Both the position numbers and the translations under genes were made by a program. A stretch of DNA of 64,000 nucleotides from an uncultured Lachnospiraceae bacterium (GTDB lineage Bacteria > Bacillota > Clostridia > Lachnospirales > Lachnospiraceae), in the NCBI GenBank assembly GCA_944384125.1, contig CALWSF010000004.1:38148-102147 (forward strand), given 5' to 3'. Position 1 is the stretch's first letter; every line of letters begins with the position of its first letter. This document shows, in pieces, positions 1-8,139 of the stretch. Below the pieces are notes generated by a model. That model ran no database searches, was not told where the DNA came from, and saw only the letters and a program-made list of their open reading frames with translations.

Positions 1-332
1 TGTTTGGAGACAAATTTCCGCTGCGGTATTTTTTTGAGGAGTACGGACTGGACTACCGTGCGGCATTTTCAGGATGCAGCACCGATACGGAACCGAGTGC
101 CAAAACGATTGCGTATCTGATTGACAAGGTGCGTGAGGAAAATATACCGGCTGTGTATTATCTGGAGCTTTCAAGCCCACGGGTGGCAGAGATAATCAGC
201 GAGGAGACGGGAGCGGAGCCGCTTCTGTTTCATTCCTGCCATAACGTGACCAGAAAGCAGTTTGAGCAGGGGATCACATACCTGGAGATGATGGAACAGA
301 ATGCAGTTAATTTGAGAAAAGGATTGGAATAG
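1..332 (+). CDS. znuA: Zinc-type ABC transporter substrate-binding protein, C-terminal part
   Basis: Only the last 109 codons are in the window; the open frame enters at base 3 and stops at 330-332. The protein should be an extracytoplasmic metal-binding lipoprotein delivering Zn(2+) or Mn(2+) to the ATPase and permease encoded directly downstream. The visible segment has the order expected of the C-terminal lobe of cluster A-I binding proteins: an FSGCSTDTEPSAKT stretch, a helix followed by IPAVYYLELSSP, an SEETGAE segment and a late LFHSCHNV segment. The stop codon touches the start of the ATPase gene, so the three genes form one operon. Metal specificity cannot be decided from this fragment. 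Confidence 0.8.
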   Translation, partial: FGDKFPLRYFFEEYGLDYRAAFSGCSTDTEPSAKTIAYLIDKVREENIPAVYYLELSSPRVAEIISEETGAEPLLFHSCHNVTRKQFEQGITYLEMMEQNAVNLRKGLE

Positions 333-1052
333 ATGGGACTGCTGTTGAGATGTGAGCATGTTGATTTCGGCTACGAAAATCAGGATGCGGTAATTGATGT
401 GAGCCTGGAGGTAAATACAGGCGATTATATCTGTATTGTGGGAGAAAACGGTTCCGGAAAGAGTACGCTCATGAAAGGAATTCTGGGGCTGTTAAAACCT
501 ACTGCCGGACATATAGAAGTGTCAGAAGAACTGAAGCGTGCCGGCATTGGTTATCTGCCGCAGCAGACAGAGGTACAGAAGGATTTTCCGGCAACTGTGT
601 TTGAAGTGGTTATTTCAGGATGCCTTGGGAAAAGGGGCAACAGGCCTTTTTATTCTGCAAAAGAGAGAGAGGCGGCGCGTGCCAACCTGGAACGTCTGGG
701 AATAGGAGAGCTCAGAAAGAGCTGCTTCAGGGAACTGTCCGGCGGACAGAAGCAGCGGGTTCTTATTGCCCGCGCTCTCTGCGCCACAGATAAGCTTCTG
801 GTTCTGGATGAACCTATTACGGGGCTTGATCCGTCGGCTATTCAGGACTTTTATCAGCTCATCCGAAAGCTGAACCGGGAAGAGAACGTGGCCATCCTTA
901 TGGTGTCCCATGATGTAGCCAATATTGTTCATCACGCCGATAAGATACTGCACCTTAAGCAGAAGCCGCTTTTCTGGGGCAATATGCGTGATTATGTGAA
1001 AAGTCAGGCTGCCAGAGAGTTTCTTGGAGACAGAGAGGAGGATAACATATGA
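333..1052 (+). CDS. znuC: Zinc-type ABC transporter ATP-binding protein
   Basis: A 239-residue cytoplasmic ATPase that powers the metal importer. Walker A (GENGSGKST) lies near residue 37, the ABC signature LSGGQKQR near residue 135 and Walker B LLVLDEP near residue 155, followed by a switch histidine in MVSHD. Length and motif spacing match ZnuC/AdcC/MntB ATPases. The ATG directly follows the stop of the binding-protein gene, and the gene overlaps the permease gene by four bases (ATGA), which indicates translational coupling. Zn(2+) is more likely than Mn(2+) given the nearby CobW-type GTPases, but that is inference. Confidence 0.88.
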   Translation: MGLLLRCEHVDFGYENQDAVIDVSLEVNTGDYICIVGENGSGKSTLMKGILGLLKPTAGHIEVSEELKRAGIGYLPQQTEVQKDFPATVFEVVISGCLGKRGNRPFYSAKEREAARANLERLGIGELRKSCFRELSGGQKQRVLIARALCATDKLLVLDEPITGLDPSAIQDFYQLIRKLNREENVAILMVSHDVANIVHHADKILHLKQKPLFWGNMRDYVKSQAAREFLGDREEDNI

Positions 1053-1882
1053 TTCATGTTGTGACTGAAATGCTGTCCTACCCGTTTCTTGTCAGGGCCC
1101 TTCTGGGAGGGCTTATGGTGTCTCTCTGTGCATCCCTTCTGGGTGTCAGCCTTGTCCTGAAACGGTATTCCATGATAGGAGATGGCCTGTCCCACGTTTC
1201 TTTCGGGTCTCTGTCTGTTGCTCTGGCTGTAGGGTGGTCCCCTCTTACGGTTTCTATTCCGGTAGTAGTGCTGGCTGCATTTTTTCTTCTGCGGATTACA
1301 GAAAACGGCAGAATGCGGAGTGATGCGGCCATTGCAATGATATCAGCCAGTGCGCTGGCAATCGGAATTATTGTCACATCGCTGACTACGGGAATGACGA
1401 CGGATGTCAGCAGTTATATGTTCGGAAGTATTCTGGCCATGAGCCGGGACGATGTAAGGCTGGCAGCAGTTTTGTCAGTGATTGTGCTGGGGCTTTTTCT
1501 GTTCTGCTATAATAAAGTATTTGCAGTTACATTTGATGAGAGTTTTGCCAAAGCGACGGGAGTAAATGTATCTGTCTACAATATTCTCATAGCTGTTCTG
1601 ACAGCCGTCACGATAGTTCTCGGGATGCGGATGATGGGAGCCATGCTGATTTCAAGCCTGATTATTTTTCCGTCCATCACGGCAATGCGTATTTTTAAAA
1701 GCTTTGGGGGCGTGGTTGTTGCATCGGGGATTCTGTCAGTGGTCTGCTTTTTTATAGGAATGATGTTTTCCTATGTGTATTCTACTCCGGCCGGAGCCAG
1801 TGTCGTGGTAGTAAATCTGGCTTTTTTCCTGCTGTTTTCACTGTTTCAGGTTATCAGTCAGCATGGGAAGAAAAAATCCTGA
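1049..1882 (+). CDS. znuB: Zinc-type ABC transporter permease
   Basis: A 277-residue polytopic membrane protein of the ABC-3 family (ZnuB/AdcB/MntC-like) with about eight hydrophobic segments. The family segment LVLKRYSMIGDGLSHVSFG is visible near residues 36-54, and a late RMMGAMLISSLIIFPS segment is also typical. It forms the translocation channel for the metal delivered by the upstream binding protein. Its ATG overlaps the TGA of the ATPase gene. It is the last gene of the operon; a strong hairpin follows about 100 bases downstream. Confidence 0.88.
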   Translation: MIHVVTEMLSYPFLVRALLGGLMVSLCASLLGVSLVLKRYSMIGDGLSHVSFGSLSVALAVGWSPLTVSIPVVVLAAFFLLRITENGRMRSDAAIAMISASALAIGIIVTSLTTGMTTDVSSYMFGSILAMSRDDVRLAAVLSVIVLGLFLFCYNKVFAVTFDESFAKATGVNVSVYNILIAVLTAVTIVLGMRMMGAMLISSLIIFPSITAMRIFKSFGGVVVASGILSVVCFFIGMMFSYVYSTPAGASVVVVNLAFFLLFSLFQVISQHGKKKS

Positions 1883-1986
1883 GACAAAAAGCGGATGGGA
1901 TATTCTTTGCAGTAAGGTTGACAAAATCCGAAAATTATGTTTAAATGAAACGCGTGAATAAAAAATGAAAAGCTTGTCTAAGCGTT

Positions 1987-2042
1987 AAAAAGACTATAGA
2001 GTTTTCTGTTTCTGAGATAAACAGTGGGTCTATAGTCTTTTT
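1987..2042 (+). terminator. Terminator after the metal ABC operon
   Basis: The arms AAAAAGACTATAGA (1987-2000) and TCTATAGTCTTTTT (2029-2042) are perfect complements around a 28-base loop and end in a T-run. The A-rich left arm makes it potentially bidirectional. A TTGACA at 1918 with TTAAAT 17 bases later lies upstream of it, so a short transcript ending here is also possible. Confidence 0.8.
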
Positions 2043-2079
2043 CTTTTGAAGTTTGAGATGACATTAAAGGGGGAGAAGT

Positions 2080-3417
2080 ATGGATCAGACGTATATGAAA
2101 GAAAAACCGGTTTTCCCGCTTTTGCTTTCCATGGGAATACCAATGATTTTATCCATGATTGCAGGAGCTCTCTACAATATTGTGGACAGTATTTTTGTGG
2201 CCCGTATCAGTGAGGATGCCATGACGGCTCTGTCTCTGGTTTTTCCTGTTCAGAATCTGGCGCATGCAGCCGGAGTCGGATTTGGTGTGGGAATCAATGC
2301 CCGGATAGCACGGCTTCTGGGGGAGGGAAAAGCCCGTGAGGCTGACAAAGCCGCTTCGCAGGGGCTGTTTCTCAGTTTTATTCATGGAATTGTTCTGACG
2401 GCGGCCGGTCTTGCAGTCATTCCTTATTTTCTGAGAATGTTCACAAGCGATGCCGCTACCATAGATTATGGCCTTACGTATTTTTATATTGTGTTCCTTT
2501 TTTCGGCAGTGGATACCATGGGCATGGCTTATGAAAAGATATATCAGGCGGTGGGAAAGATGGTTCTTTCCATGAGCAGTGTTCTGCTGGGATGTGTGGT
2601 CAATATTATTCTTGATCCCATTCTTATATTTGGTCTTGGTCCGGTTCCGGCATTCGGAATAAGGGGAGCAGCCTGGGCGACCGGTCTGGGGCAGACGGCG
2701 TCTCTTATATTTTATCTGATTATATATTACCGTAATCCTTTAAATGTGAAGATTTCTGTGAAAGATATGAAACCGGAAGGAAGGCTCTGCCGGGGGATGT
2801 ACTCGGTGGGAATCGCAGCTGCTCTGAATATGTCTCTTACTTCACTGCTGCTGTCAGCTCTGAATGCAATACTGGCCCCGTTTTCTCAGGTATATATTCT
2901 CGTTCTGGGGGTTTATTATAAACTGCAGGCACTTCTGTATCAGGCAGCCAGCGGACTGGTGCAGGGAATGCGTCCCCTCATAGGATACAATTACGGAGCG
3001 GGAGAATTTGGGCGTGTCAGGAAAATTTATCGCTGTGCGCTTCTGGTAATCGCTGTTATAATGGCTGCCGGAATGTTTTTGTGTCAGACTGTTCCGGAAT
3101 TCCTCATGGGTCTGTTTACGGAAAATGCATCAACAATTGAGATAGGCCGTACAGCCCTCAGGATTATAAGCTGGGGCTTTATTGTCTCGTCGGTTTCTGT
3201 CGTGTCTTCAGGTGCTCTGGAGGGACTGGGGAAAGGACCTGATTCACTCTGGATTTCTCTTCTCCGGTATGTGATTGTGATTATTCCCCTTGCTTATATT
3301 TTAAGCCGTATCATGGGACCGGCTGGAGTATGGCATGCGTTCTGGGCTTCGGAAGCTGTCACTGCCGTATTGGCTCTGATTATATACAGGAGAGGTTCAG
3401 GGACAGGAAGAGTCTGA
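2080..3417 (+). CDS. MATE family efflux transporter
   Basis: A 445-residue protein with twelve predicted membrane helices in two six-helix halves, the arrangement of MATE (multi-antimicrobial extrusion) cation or drug antiporters. The N-terminal segment MGIPMILSMIAGALYNIVDSIFVARIS is the typical helix-1 region, and the second half has the matching NMSLTSLLLSALNAILAP segment. The closest family type is MepA/DinF-like. It sits in the inner membrane and would export organic cations using Na(+) or H(+). A GGGGGAG ribosome binding site precedes the ATG. It is flanked by terminators and promoters and so is probably monocistronic. The substrate is unknown. Confidence 0.9.
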   Translation: MDQTYMKEKPVFPLLLSMGIPMILSMIAGALYNIVDSIFVARISEDAMTALSLVFPVQNLAHAAGVGFGVGINARIARLLGEGKAREADKAASQGLFLSFIHGIVLTAAGLAVIPYFLRMFTSDAATIDYGLTYFYIVFLFSAVDTMGMAYEKIYQAVGKMVLSMSSVLLGCVVNIILDPILIFGLGPVPAFGIRGAAWATGLGQTASLIFYLIIYYRNPLNVKISVKDMKPEGRLCRGMYSVGIAAALNMSLTSLLLSALNAILAPFSQVYILVLGVYYKLQALLYQAASGLVQGMRPLIGYNYGAGEFGRVRKIYRCALLVIAVIMAAGMFLCQTVPEFLMGLFTENASTIEIGRTALRIISWGFIVSSVSVVSSGALEGLGKGPDSLWISLLRYVIVIIPLAYILSRIMGPAGVWHAFWASEAVTAVLALIIYRRGSGTGRV

Positions 3418-3546
3418 TAAAAGGTACAAAGCAATAAGAAAATGACATAATATGGCAGATTAACCTACAAAAAGACGAAGAACGCCTATCCGGAGACGGG
3501 AAAATAAGGGGAAAATGATGAAAATGGAAAATACATGGAAAATAAA

Positions 3547-3575
3547 TTGATCCCTGTATGGGTTTCTGCTAAAAT
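3547..3575 (+). promoter_or_regulatory. Predicted sigma-A promoter of the molbindin gene
   Basis: TTGATC at 3547-3552 and TAAAAT at 3570-3575 are separated by 17 bases. The predicted start point is near 3582, leaving a leader of about 30 bases before the AGGAGG ribosome binding site and ATG at 3612. Confidence 0.6.
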
Positions 3576-3611
3576 GAAAATGTCATTAAGCGTTATAAGG
3601 AGGAAAATATA

Positions 3612-4031
3612 ATGAAATTAAGTGCGAGAAATCAGCTGGCAGGTAAAGTTGTAAATGTTCAGGAAGGAGCCGTAAACGGAATTGTTACGCTTGACTGCGG
3701 CAATATCACTGTTTCCGGAACAATTTCCATGGCCGCTGTAAAGGAGCTTGGACTTGTGCCGGGAAAGGAAGCAGTTGCAATCATTAAGGCAACGGAGGTT
3801 ATGATTGGACTTGGCGATCTGGCTATCAGTGCGAGAAACAAATTCAGCGGAAAAGTTGCTTCTGTGACGGAGGGCGCTGTAAACGACAGTGTTGTGCTTG
3901 ACATTGAAGGCGGAAAATGCATTACGGCCATGATTTCAAGAAATGCTGTAAAAGAGCTGGGACTTGAAGCCGGAAAAGAAGCTGTTGCTGTGATCAAGGC
4001 TACTTCCGTTATGTTTGGAGTAGAGGATTAA
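3612..4031 (+). CDS. Molbindin with two tandem Mop/TOBE domains
   Basis: The 139 residues are two similar halves of about 70 residues. Each begins SARNQLAGKV or SARNKFSGKV, continues with EGAVN, and has AVKELGL followed by GKEAVAxIKAT. This is the Mop domain (TOBE superfamily), which in the family binds molybdate or tungstate oxyanions in oligomers and stores or buffers them in the cytoplasm. There is no DNA-binding or ATPase domain, so this is a free-standing di-Mop protein. It has its own promoter and a terminator, and no molybdate transporter or molybdopterin gene is visible in the window. The fold is clear; the in vivo ligand is inferred. Confidence 0.88.
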   Translation: MKLSARNQLAGKVVNVQEGAVNGIVTLDCGNITVSGTISMAAVKELGLVPGKEAVAIIKATEVMIGLGDLAISARNKFSGKVASVTEGAVNDSVVLDIEGGKCITAMISRNAVKELGLEAGKEAVAVIKATSVMFGVED

Positions 4032-4059
4032 TTAAATCAGACTATTTTTAAGTAAAGGG

Positions 4060-4104
4060 GTCGCCGCGGAATGCAGGGGTATTTCGCGGCGGCTTCTGTT
4101 TTTT
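4060..4104 (+). terminator. Terminator after the molbindin gene
   Basis: A GC-rich hairpin pairs GTCGCCGCGGAA with TTTCGCGGCGGC (one bulged G) and is followed by a T6 run at 4099-4104. Confidence 0.82.
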
Positions 4105-4172
4105 GATATGTTTTTTGTAATATAACCAGCGACGCATATAGGTAATTACAGTGCCGGTACGGGCTGCGAGGC

Positions 4173-4200
4173 TTGACTTTAAGGCGGTTTTGTGTAAAAT
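4173..4200 (+). promoter_or_regulatory. Predicted sigma-A promoter of the CobW-type GTPase gene
   Basis: TTGACT at 4173-4178 and TAAAAT at 4195-4200 are separated by 16 bases. I searched the leader for a Zur-type AT-rich palindrome around this promoter and saw no convincing one. Confidence 0.5.
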
Positions 4201-4251
4201 AAGAAATTAGACTCAGGAAACTGTTATAACATAGAAAAGAAGGTAGAAAAG

Positions 4252-5388
4252 ATGACGAAGATTGATATTATTTCCGGCTTTCTGGGAGCGGGAAAAACAA
4301 CTTTTATTAAAAGACTGATAGAGGAAGCCATAGCCGGAGAGCAGGTTGTACTGATTGAAAATGAATTTGGGGAAATCGGAATAGACGGAGGATTTCTCAG
4401 GGATTCAGGCATTGAAATCCGTGAGATGAATTCCGGATGTATCTGCTGCTCTCTGGTGGGCGATTTCGGAAGATCTCTGGAAGAGGTTCTGACAAAATAT
4501 CATCCTGATCGTGTGATAATAGAGCCGTCAGGCGTGGGCAAGCTTTCGGATGTGATGAATGCGGTTGCAAAAGCAGCATCTACGGCAGAGGTTGTGTTAA
4601 ACAGTGCCGTGACGGTGGTGGACGTCAATAAATGCAGAATGTACATGAAGAATTTTGGCGAGTTCTTCAACAATCAGATTGAAAATGCGGGTACGATTGT
4701 CCTCAGCCGGACGGATGTTGCAGATCCCAAAAAGATTCAGGCCGCAGTGGAGATGCTCAGGTCCCACAATGCCAGAGCTGCGATTGTGACTACGCCGTGC
4801 AGTCAGCTTACGGGTTCTCAGCTTCTGGAGATTATTGAGAAAAAAGATGATATGGCAGAGATGCTTATGCGTGAGGCAAAGGAGCACATGCATGACCATG
4901 AGCATCACCATGAGCACGGAGAAGAGTGCGGCTGCCACGACCATGAGCATCATCACGAGCATCATCATGAGCACGGAGAAGAGTGCGGCTGCCACGACCA
5001 TGAGCATCATCATGAGCACGGAGAGGAGTGCGGCTGCCATGATCACGAGCATCATCATGAGCATGGAGAGGAGTGCGGCTGTCACGACCATGAGCACCAT
5101 CATCATGCAGACGAGGTATTTACAAGCTGGGGACTCGAGAATGTGCCTCCGATGACCCGGGAGAAGCTGGAAAGTATTCTGGATGATCTGGCGTATGGAA
5201 CGAAATACGGGGAGGTTCTCCGTGCAAAGGGTATGATTCCGGGTACGGAAAAGGGAAGATGGCTTCATTTTGATCTGGTGCCGGAGCAGGCAGAGATCCG
5301 GGAGGGAGCTCCCGACTATACAGGAAAGGTATGTGTGATCGGTTCCGAGCTGGACGAAGAGGCGCTTAAGGCGGCTTTTACTGCCTGA
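4252..5388 (+). CDS. G3E/CobW-family GTPase with a His/Cys-rich metal-binding repeat
   Basis: A 378-residue COG0523 GTPase, a family of metallochaperones for Zn, Ni or Co. The P-loop GFLGAGKTT is at residues 9-17, the metal-binding CxCC motif (GCICC) has Cys63, Cys65 and Cys66, and SRTD takes the place of NKxD. Residues 214-285 are an insertion made almost entirely of His, Glu and Cys, including four copies of GEECGC. A CobW C-terminal domain begins near residue 290 (VFTSWGLENVPP). GTP hydrolysis probably drives transfer of a divalent metal, with the His/Cys region as metal store or sensor. It is followed 23 bases later by a second G3E GTPase gene and forms an operon with it. Zinc is inferred from the family and the znu operon nearby. 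Confidence 0.9.
   Translation: MTKIDIISGFLGAGKTTFIKRLIEEAIAGEQVVLIENEFGEIGIDGGFLRDSGIEIREMNSGCICCSLVGDFGRSLEEVLTKYHPDRVIIEPSGVGKLSDVMNAVAKAASTAEVVLNSAVTVVDVNKCRMYMKNFGEFFNNQIENAGTIVLSRTDVADPKKIQAAVEMLRSHNARAAIVTTPCSQLTGSQLLEIIEKKDDMAEMLMREAKEHMHDHEHHHEHGEECGCHDHEHHHEHHHEHGEECGCHDHEHHHEHGEECGCHDHEHHHEHGEECGCHDHEHHHHADEVFTSWGLENVPPMTREKLESILDDLAYGTKYGEVLRAKGMIPGTEKGRWLHFDLVPEQAEIREGAPDYTGKVCVIGSELDEEALKAAFTA
4891..5106 (+). repeat. In-frame tandem repeat coding the His/Cys-rich insertion
   Basis: The coding sequence repeats with a 45-base (15-codon) unit read as GEECGCHDHEHHHEH. There are four GEECGC blocks; the first spacing is 19 codons because of an extra HHHE step, and the next two are 15 codons. 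Copies are nearly identical at the DNA level, so copy number could change by slippage or recombination without loss of frame. Confidence 0.9.
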
Positions 5389-5411
5389 CGAAATAGGAGG
5401 AGTTGCGGATA

Positions 5412-6347
5412 ATGGAACAGGAAAGAATGCCGTTGTTTCTGATTAATGGTTTTTTGGAGGCGGGTAAGACCCAGTTTATCCGCTTTACTCTGCAGCAGGA
5501 TTATTTCCGCACTGAGGGTAAGACACTCCTTATCGTATGCGAGGAGGGCGAGGAGGAGATTGATGAGGAAATCCTCGCTGACACAAATACGACTGTGCTG
5601 TATGTGGATGAAATGGAAAAGCTGACTCCGGAATATCTGGAAGAGCTGGAACTGCTTCATAATCCTGAGCGGGTTCTTATGGAGTGGAATGGCATGTGGG
5701 ATCTGTCGGGCCTCCGGCTTCCGCGCGACTGGGATCTGTATCAGCAGATTACGATTATTGACGGATCGACTTTTGATCTCTATCTGAATAATATGAAGCC
5801 TCTCGTGGGCAATATGGTGCGCAATTCAGAAATGATTATCATGAACCGGTGTGATGGAATTGAAGATCTGGATACCTATCGCCGGACACTGAAGGGCATG
5901 AATCCTCAGGTTCAGATTATATTCGAGGATGCAGACGGGGAGATTGATGAAATTTCCGAGGCGGATTTGCCGTATGATGTCAATGCAGAAGTGATTGAAA
6001 TTTCTCCGGAAGCTTACGGAATCTGGTATATTGACACACTGGATAAGCCTGATCGGTACAGAGGAAAAACGGTTGAATTTACCGGAATGGTTTTGAAGGC
6101 ACCTGAATTTCCGAAAAATTATTTTGTTCCGGGACGTATGGCCATGACCTGCTGCGAGGCGGACATGACATTCCTTGGCTTTATGTGCAAGGCAAGAAAT
6201 GCCCGGCTGCTGGAAACGAAGGAATGGGTAAAAGTCCGGGCCCGCATTGAATATGAGTACAGCCCTGAATATGAGGGAGAGGGCCCCATGCTTTATGCTG
6301 AAAGTGTGGAAAAAACACAGCCGATTGAGGAGATTGTGCAGTTCTGA
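5412..6347 (+). CDS. G3E-type GTPase fused to a DUF1980/TIGR03943-like domain
   Basis: The ATG at 5412 is preferred because AGGAGG at 5395-5400 is 11 bases upstream; the TTG at 5403 would be only 2 bases from it. The 311-residue product has a P-loop GFLEAGKTQF near residue 13, a divergent form of the CobW GFLGAGKTT, and no CxCC motif. Residues from about 200 (PDRYRGKTVEFTGMV...FVPGRMAMTCCEADMTFLGF) resemble the C-terminal domain of YcgQ-like DUF1980 proteins, with a CC pair that could bind metal. It is co-transcribed with the preceding metallochaperone-like GTPase, so a joint role in metal trafficking is likely. The domain assignment at the C-terminus is by recognition of this motif only. Confidence 0.72.
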   Translation: MEQERMPLFLINGFLEAGKTQFIRFTLQQDYFRTEGKTLLIVCEEGEEEIDEEILADTNTTVLYVDEMEKLTPEYLEELELLHNPERVLMEWNGMWDLSGLRLPRDWDLYQQITIIDGSTFDLYLNNMKPLVGNMVRNSEMIIMNRCDGIEDLDTYRRTLKGMNPQVQIIFEDADGEIDEISEADLPYDVNAEVIEISPEAYGIWYIDTLDKPDRYRGKTVEFTGMVLKAPEFPKNYFVPGRMAMTCCEADMTFLGFMCKARNARLLETKEWVKVRARIEYEYSPEYEGEGPMLYAESVEKTQPIEEIVQF

Positions 6348-6370
6348 CAAAAGATTTGAAAAGAAAATAT

Positions 6371-6409
6371 ATGCGCCTGCGTGACGTTGAGCCGCGCAGG
6401 CGCATTTTT
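6371..6409. terminator. Terminator between the GTPase operon and the convergent deacetylase gene
   Basis: ATGCGCCTGCG (6371-6381) pairs perfectly with CGCAGGCGCAT (6395-6405), followed by T5. A-rich sequence on the left makes it usable from the minus strand as well, where the convergent gene ends at 6436. Confidence 0.8.
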
Positions 6410-6435
6410 ATGATGAGTTATATACAAAATAAAAT

Positions 6436-7926
6436 TTATTCGGACATTTTCGGTACCGGTGTGGGGCGTGAACGATCAAATACTTCATTTACGTCAAACA
6501 GATCGCTTAAATGGTCGCCTCCGACGCCGCTCTCCGGAAGATCGTAGTACATCCGGTAGCCGTCCAGATTACGCCTTCCCTGGCGCAGATAATCATCCCC
6601 GATCTGGACGAAATACCGGGTGGAATCTACATTGCAGAAATACCGAAAGCCTTTTGAATGGAGATACTGGAATCTTTCACTGCTGGTATCATAGGGGTGC
6701 CAGTCTCCGATATCGCTTCCGAATGGGAAAAGAATTATGTCGCATGGACCGATGAGAGTTTCCACCTCGTTTTCCCATTTATCCGTGTCGGTAATGAAAT
6801 TTTCCATGGATATTTCGCCCATATTTCTGTGTCCCCAGCTGTGGGACGCCAGCTCATATCCGCTGTCTTTCAGACACTGGGCAACTTTGGCGGCTTCCTC
6901 CCTCTCCTTTTCATAATCGAATCCGGGATGCTCGGCCAGATATTCCTCTGTGTTGTAGGAGGGAGCTGTCCTGTAGCCCAGGATACCGTTGTATCCGGTA
7001 AAGGCAATGACAGCTCGTGCACCGCGATAAGAAAAATCGGGGTGTTCCTCAATAAAATCGTCCAGCAGGGGGACGAGATCATAGGAACCGACAGCAACGG
7101 AGCCGTCGTCCATTTTCATTTCGCAGGTAGGACGCCCGTCTTCTCCCACAATCATACGGGAGGCAAAGCCGTCGCCTTCCATATATTCATAATAACAGAC
7201 ATCGTCCTGAGACATGACAAAAGCCTGCTTTCCGGGCGGCAGCATGATGTTCCCTTCCTCGAAGTGAACGGTGCCGTCCTCGTCCGTTACTTCATAAGCC
7301 AAATCATGGAGGCGTACCAGTACAAAGCCCCGATCATACATGGACTGGAGAATTTTCATGAATTCATCCTTGGTGGTCATTACCTGATTATATCCCTTTT
7401 CCCGGCTGTCGCCGTCGAAAGCCTTGGATGTGTCCATAATGAGTGTATGGAAAAATACATGGGTTACTTTATAGGGATCCACCCGGACGAGAGTTTCCTT
7501 GATAGTGGAATACTCAGCGATGGCGGCTGTGGCCTCTTCTGATGATGCATAGGGACACATTTGAAGAAGCTGTATGGCCAGATCATAATCGTATCCGGCG
7601 GCCAGAAGACTGGCCTGTTCAAGGTAGTACTGGAGACTTCCCTCAGGAGCTTCTGTCTCGTCCGTCTGTGTTTCGGGAGAAAGAGAGATTCCGGAAGCTG
7701 TCTCGTCCGGGTTTTCCAGCTGACTTGCGGATGCGGCAGAGGACAATGCAGTGTCTTCTGAAGTGTCGTTATGCAGATACAGCCATGCAGCTATAATCAG
7801 CAAAACAACAAGTATGGATACAAGAATAATATAGGGCAGCAGCTGCCCGCCTCTGTTTTGCCTGCGTCTTGAATAGCCGCTTCGTTTCACATGGGAACGG
7901 CTGTTGAAAAATGGTATCTTTCTCAT
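6436..7926 (-). CDS. Membrane-anchored polysaccharide deacetylase-like protein
   Basis: A 496-residue protein. The start at 7926 has AAGGTG nine bases upstream; the GTG at 7938 overlaps that site and is less likely. A basic N-terminus is followed by one membrane helix (PYIILVSILVVLLIIAAWLYL) near residues 30-50, then an extracellular low-complexity linker and a large extracellular domain. The NodB-like signature is partial: SQDD near residue 237 stands where TFDD is usual, and SHSWGH supplies the metal-binding His pair. A role in trimming cell-wall or capsule polysaccharide is likely, but activity should not be assumed because motif 1 is altered. It stands alone and converges with the GTPase operon. 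Confidence 0.72.
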   Translation of the reverse strand: MRKIPFFNSRSHVKRSGYSRRRQNRGGQLLPYIILVSILVVLLIIAAWLYLHNDTSEDTALSSAASASQLENPDETASGISLSPETQTDETEAPEGSLQYYLEQASLLAAGYDYDLAIQLLQMCPYASSEEATAAIAEYSTIKETLVRVDPYKVTHVFFHTLIMDTSKAFDGDSREKGYNQVMTTKDEFMKILQSMYDRGFVLVRLHDLAYEVTDEDGTVHFEEGNIMLPPGKQAFVMSQDDVCYYEYMEGDGFASRMIVGEDGRPTCEMKMDDGSVAVGSYDLVPLLDDFIEEHPDFSYRGARAVIAFTGYNGILGYRTAPSYNTEEYLAEHPGFDYEKEREEAAKVAQCLKDSGYELASHSWGHRNMGEISMENFITDTDKWENEVETLIGPCDIILFPFGSDIGDWHPYDTSSERFQYLHSKGFRYFCNVDSTRYFVQIGDDYLRQGRRNLDGYRMYYDLPESGVGGDHLSDLFDVNEVFDRSRPTPVPKMSE

Positions 7927-8139
7927 AATAACAGTCACCTTACTCGTAAAATATATCGGTTTCCCTGGAAGGGTACCGTTGCCAACCTGAAAATCCTGGT
8001 TAGGTGTTCCTATTATAACATAGAACAGTTTTATTGACTATTACAGTTTATTTAAAATTTTGTAAGCCGTCTGTCATAAAGACATGCCGTTTGTCCATAA
8101 GCTGATGAGAGAAGGAATGCAAAGCGGAGAATAGTAGAA

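Noticed and set aside
1918-1946. A TTGACA/TTAAAT promoter before the first MATE gene
   Set aside because: The spacing is right, but a strong terminator lies between it and the gene, so it is unlikely to drive the MATE gene; the -10 is also weak.
4891-5106. Regularly spaced repeats that could suggest a CRISPR array
   Set aside because: The repeats are contiguous, in frame and code the His/Cys-rich arm of the CobW-type GTPase. There are no unique spacers and no cas genes.
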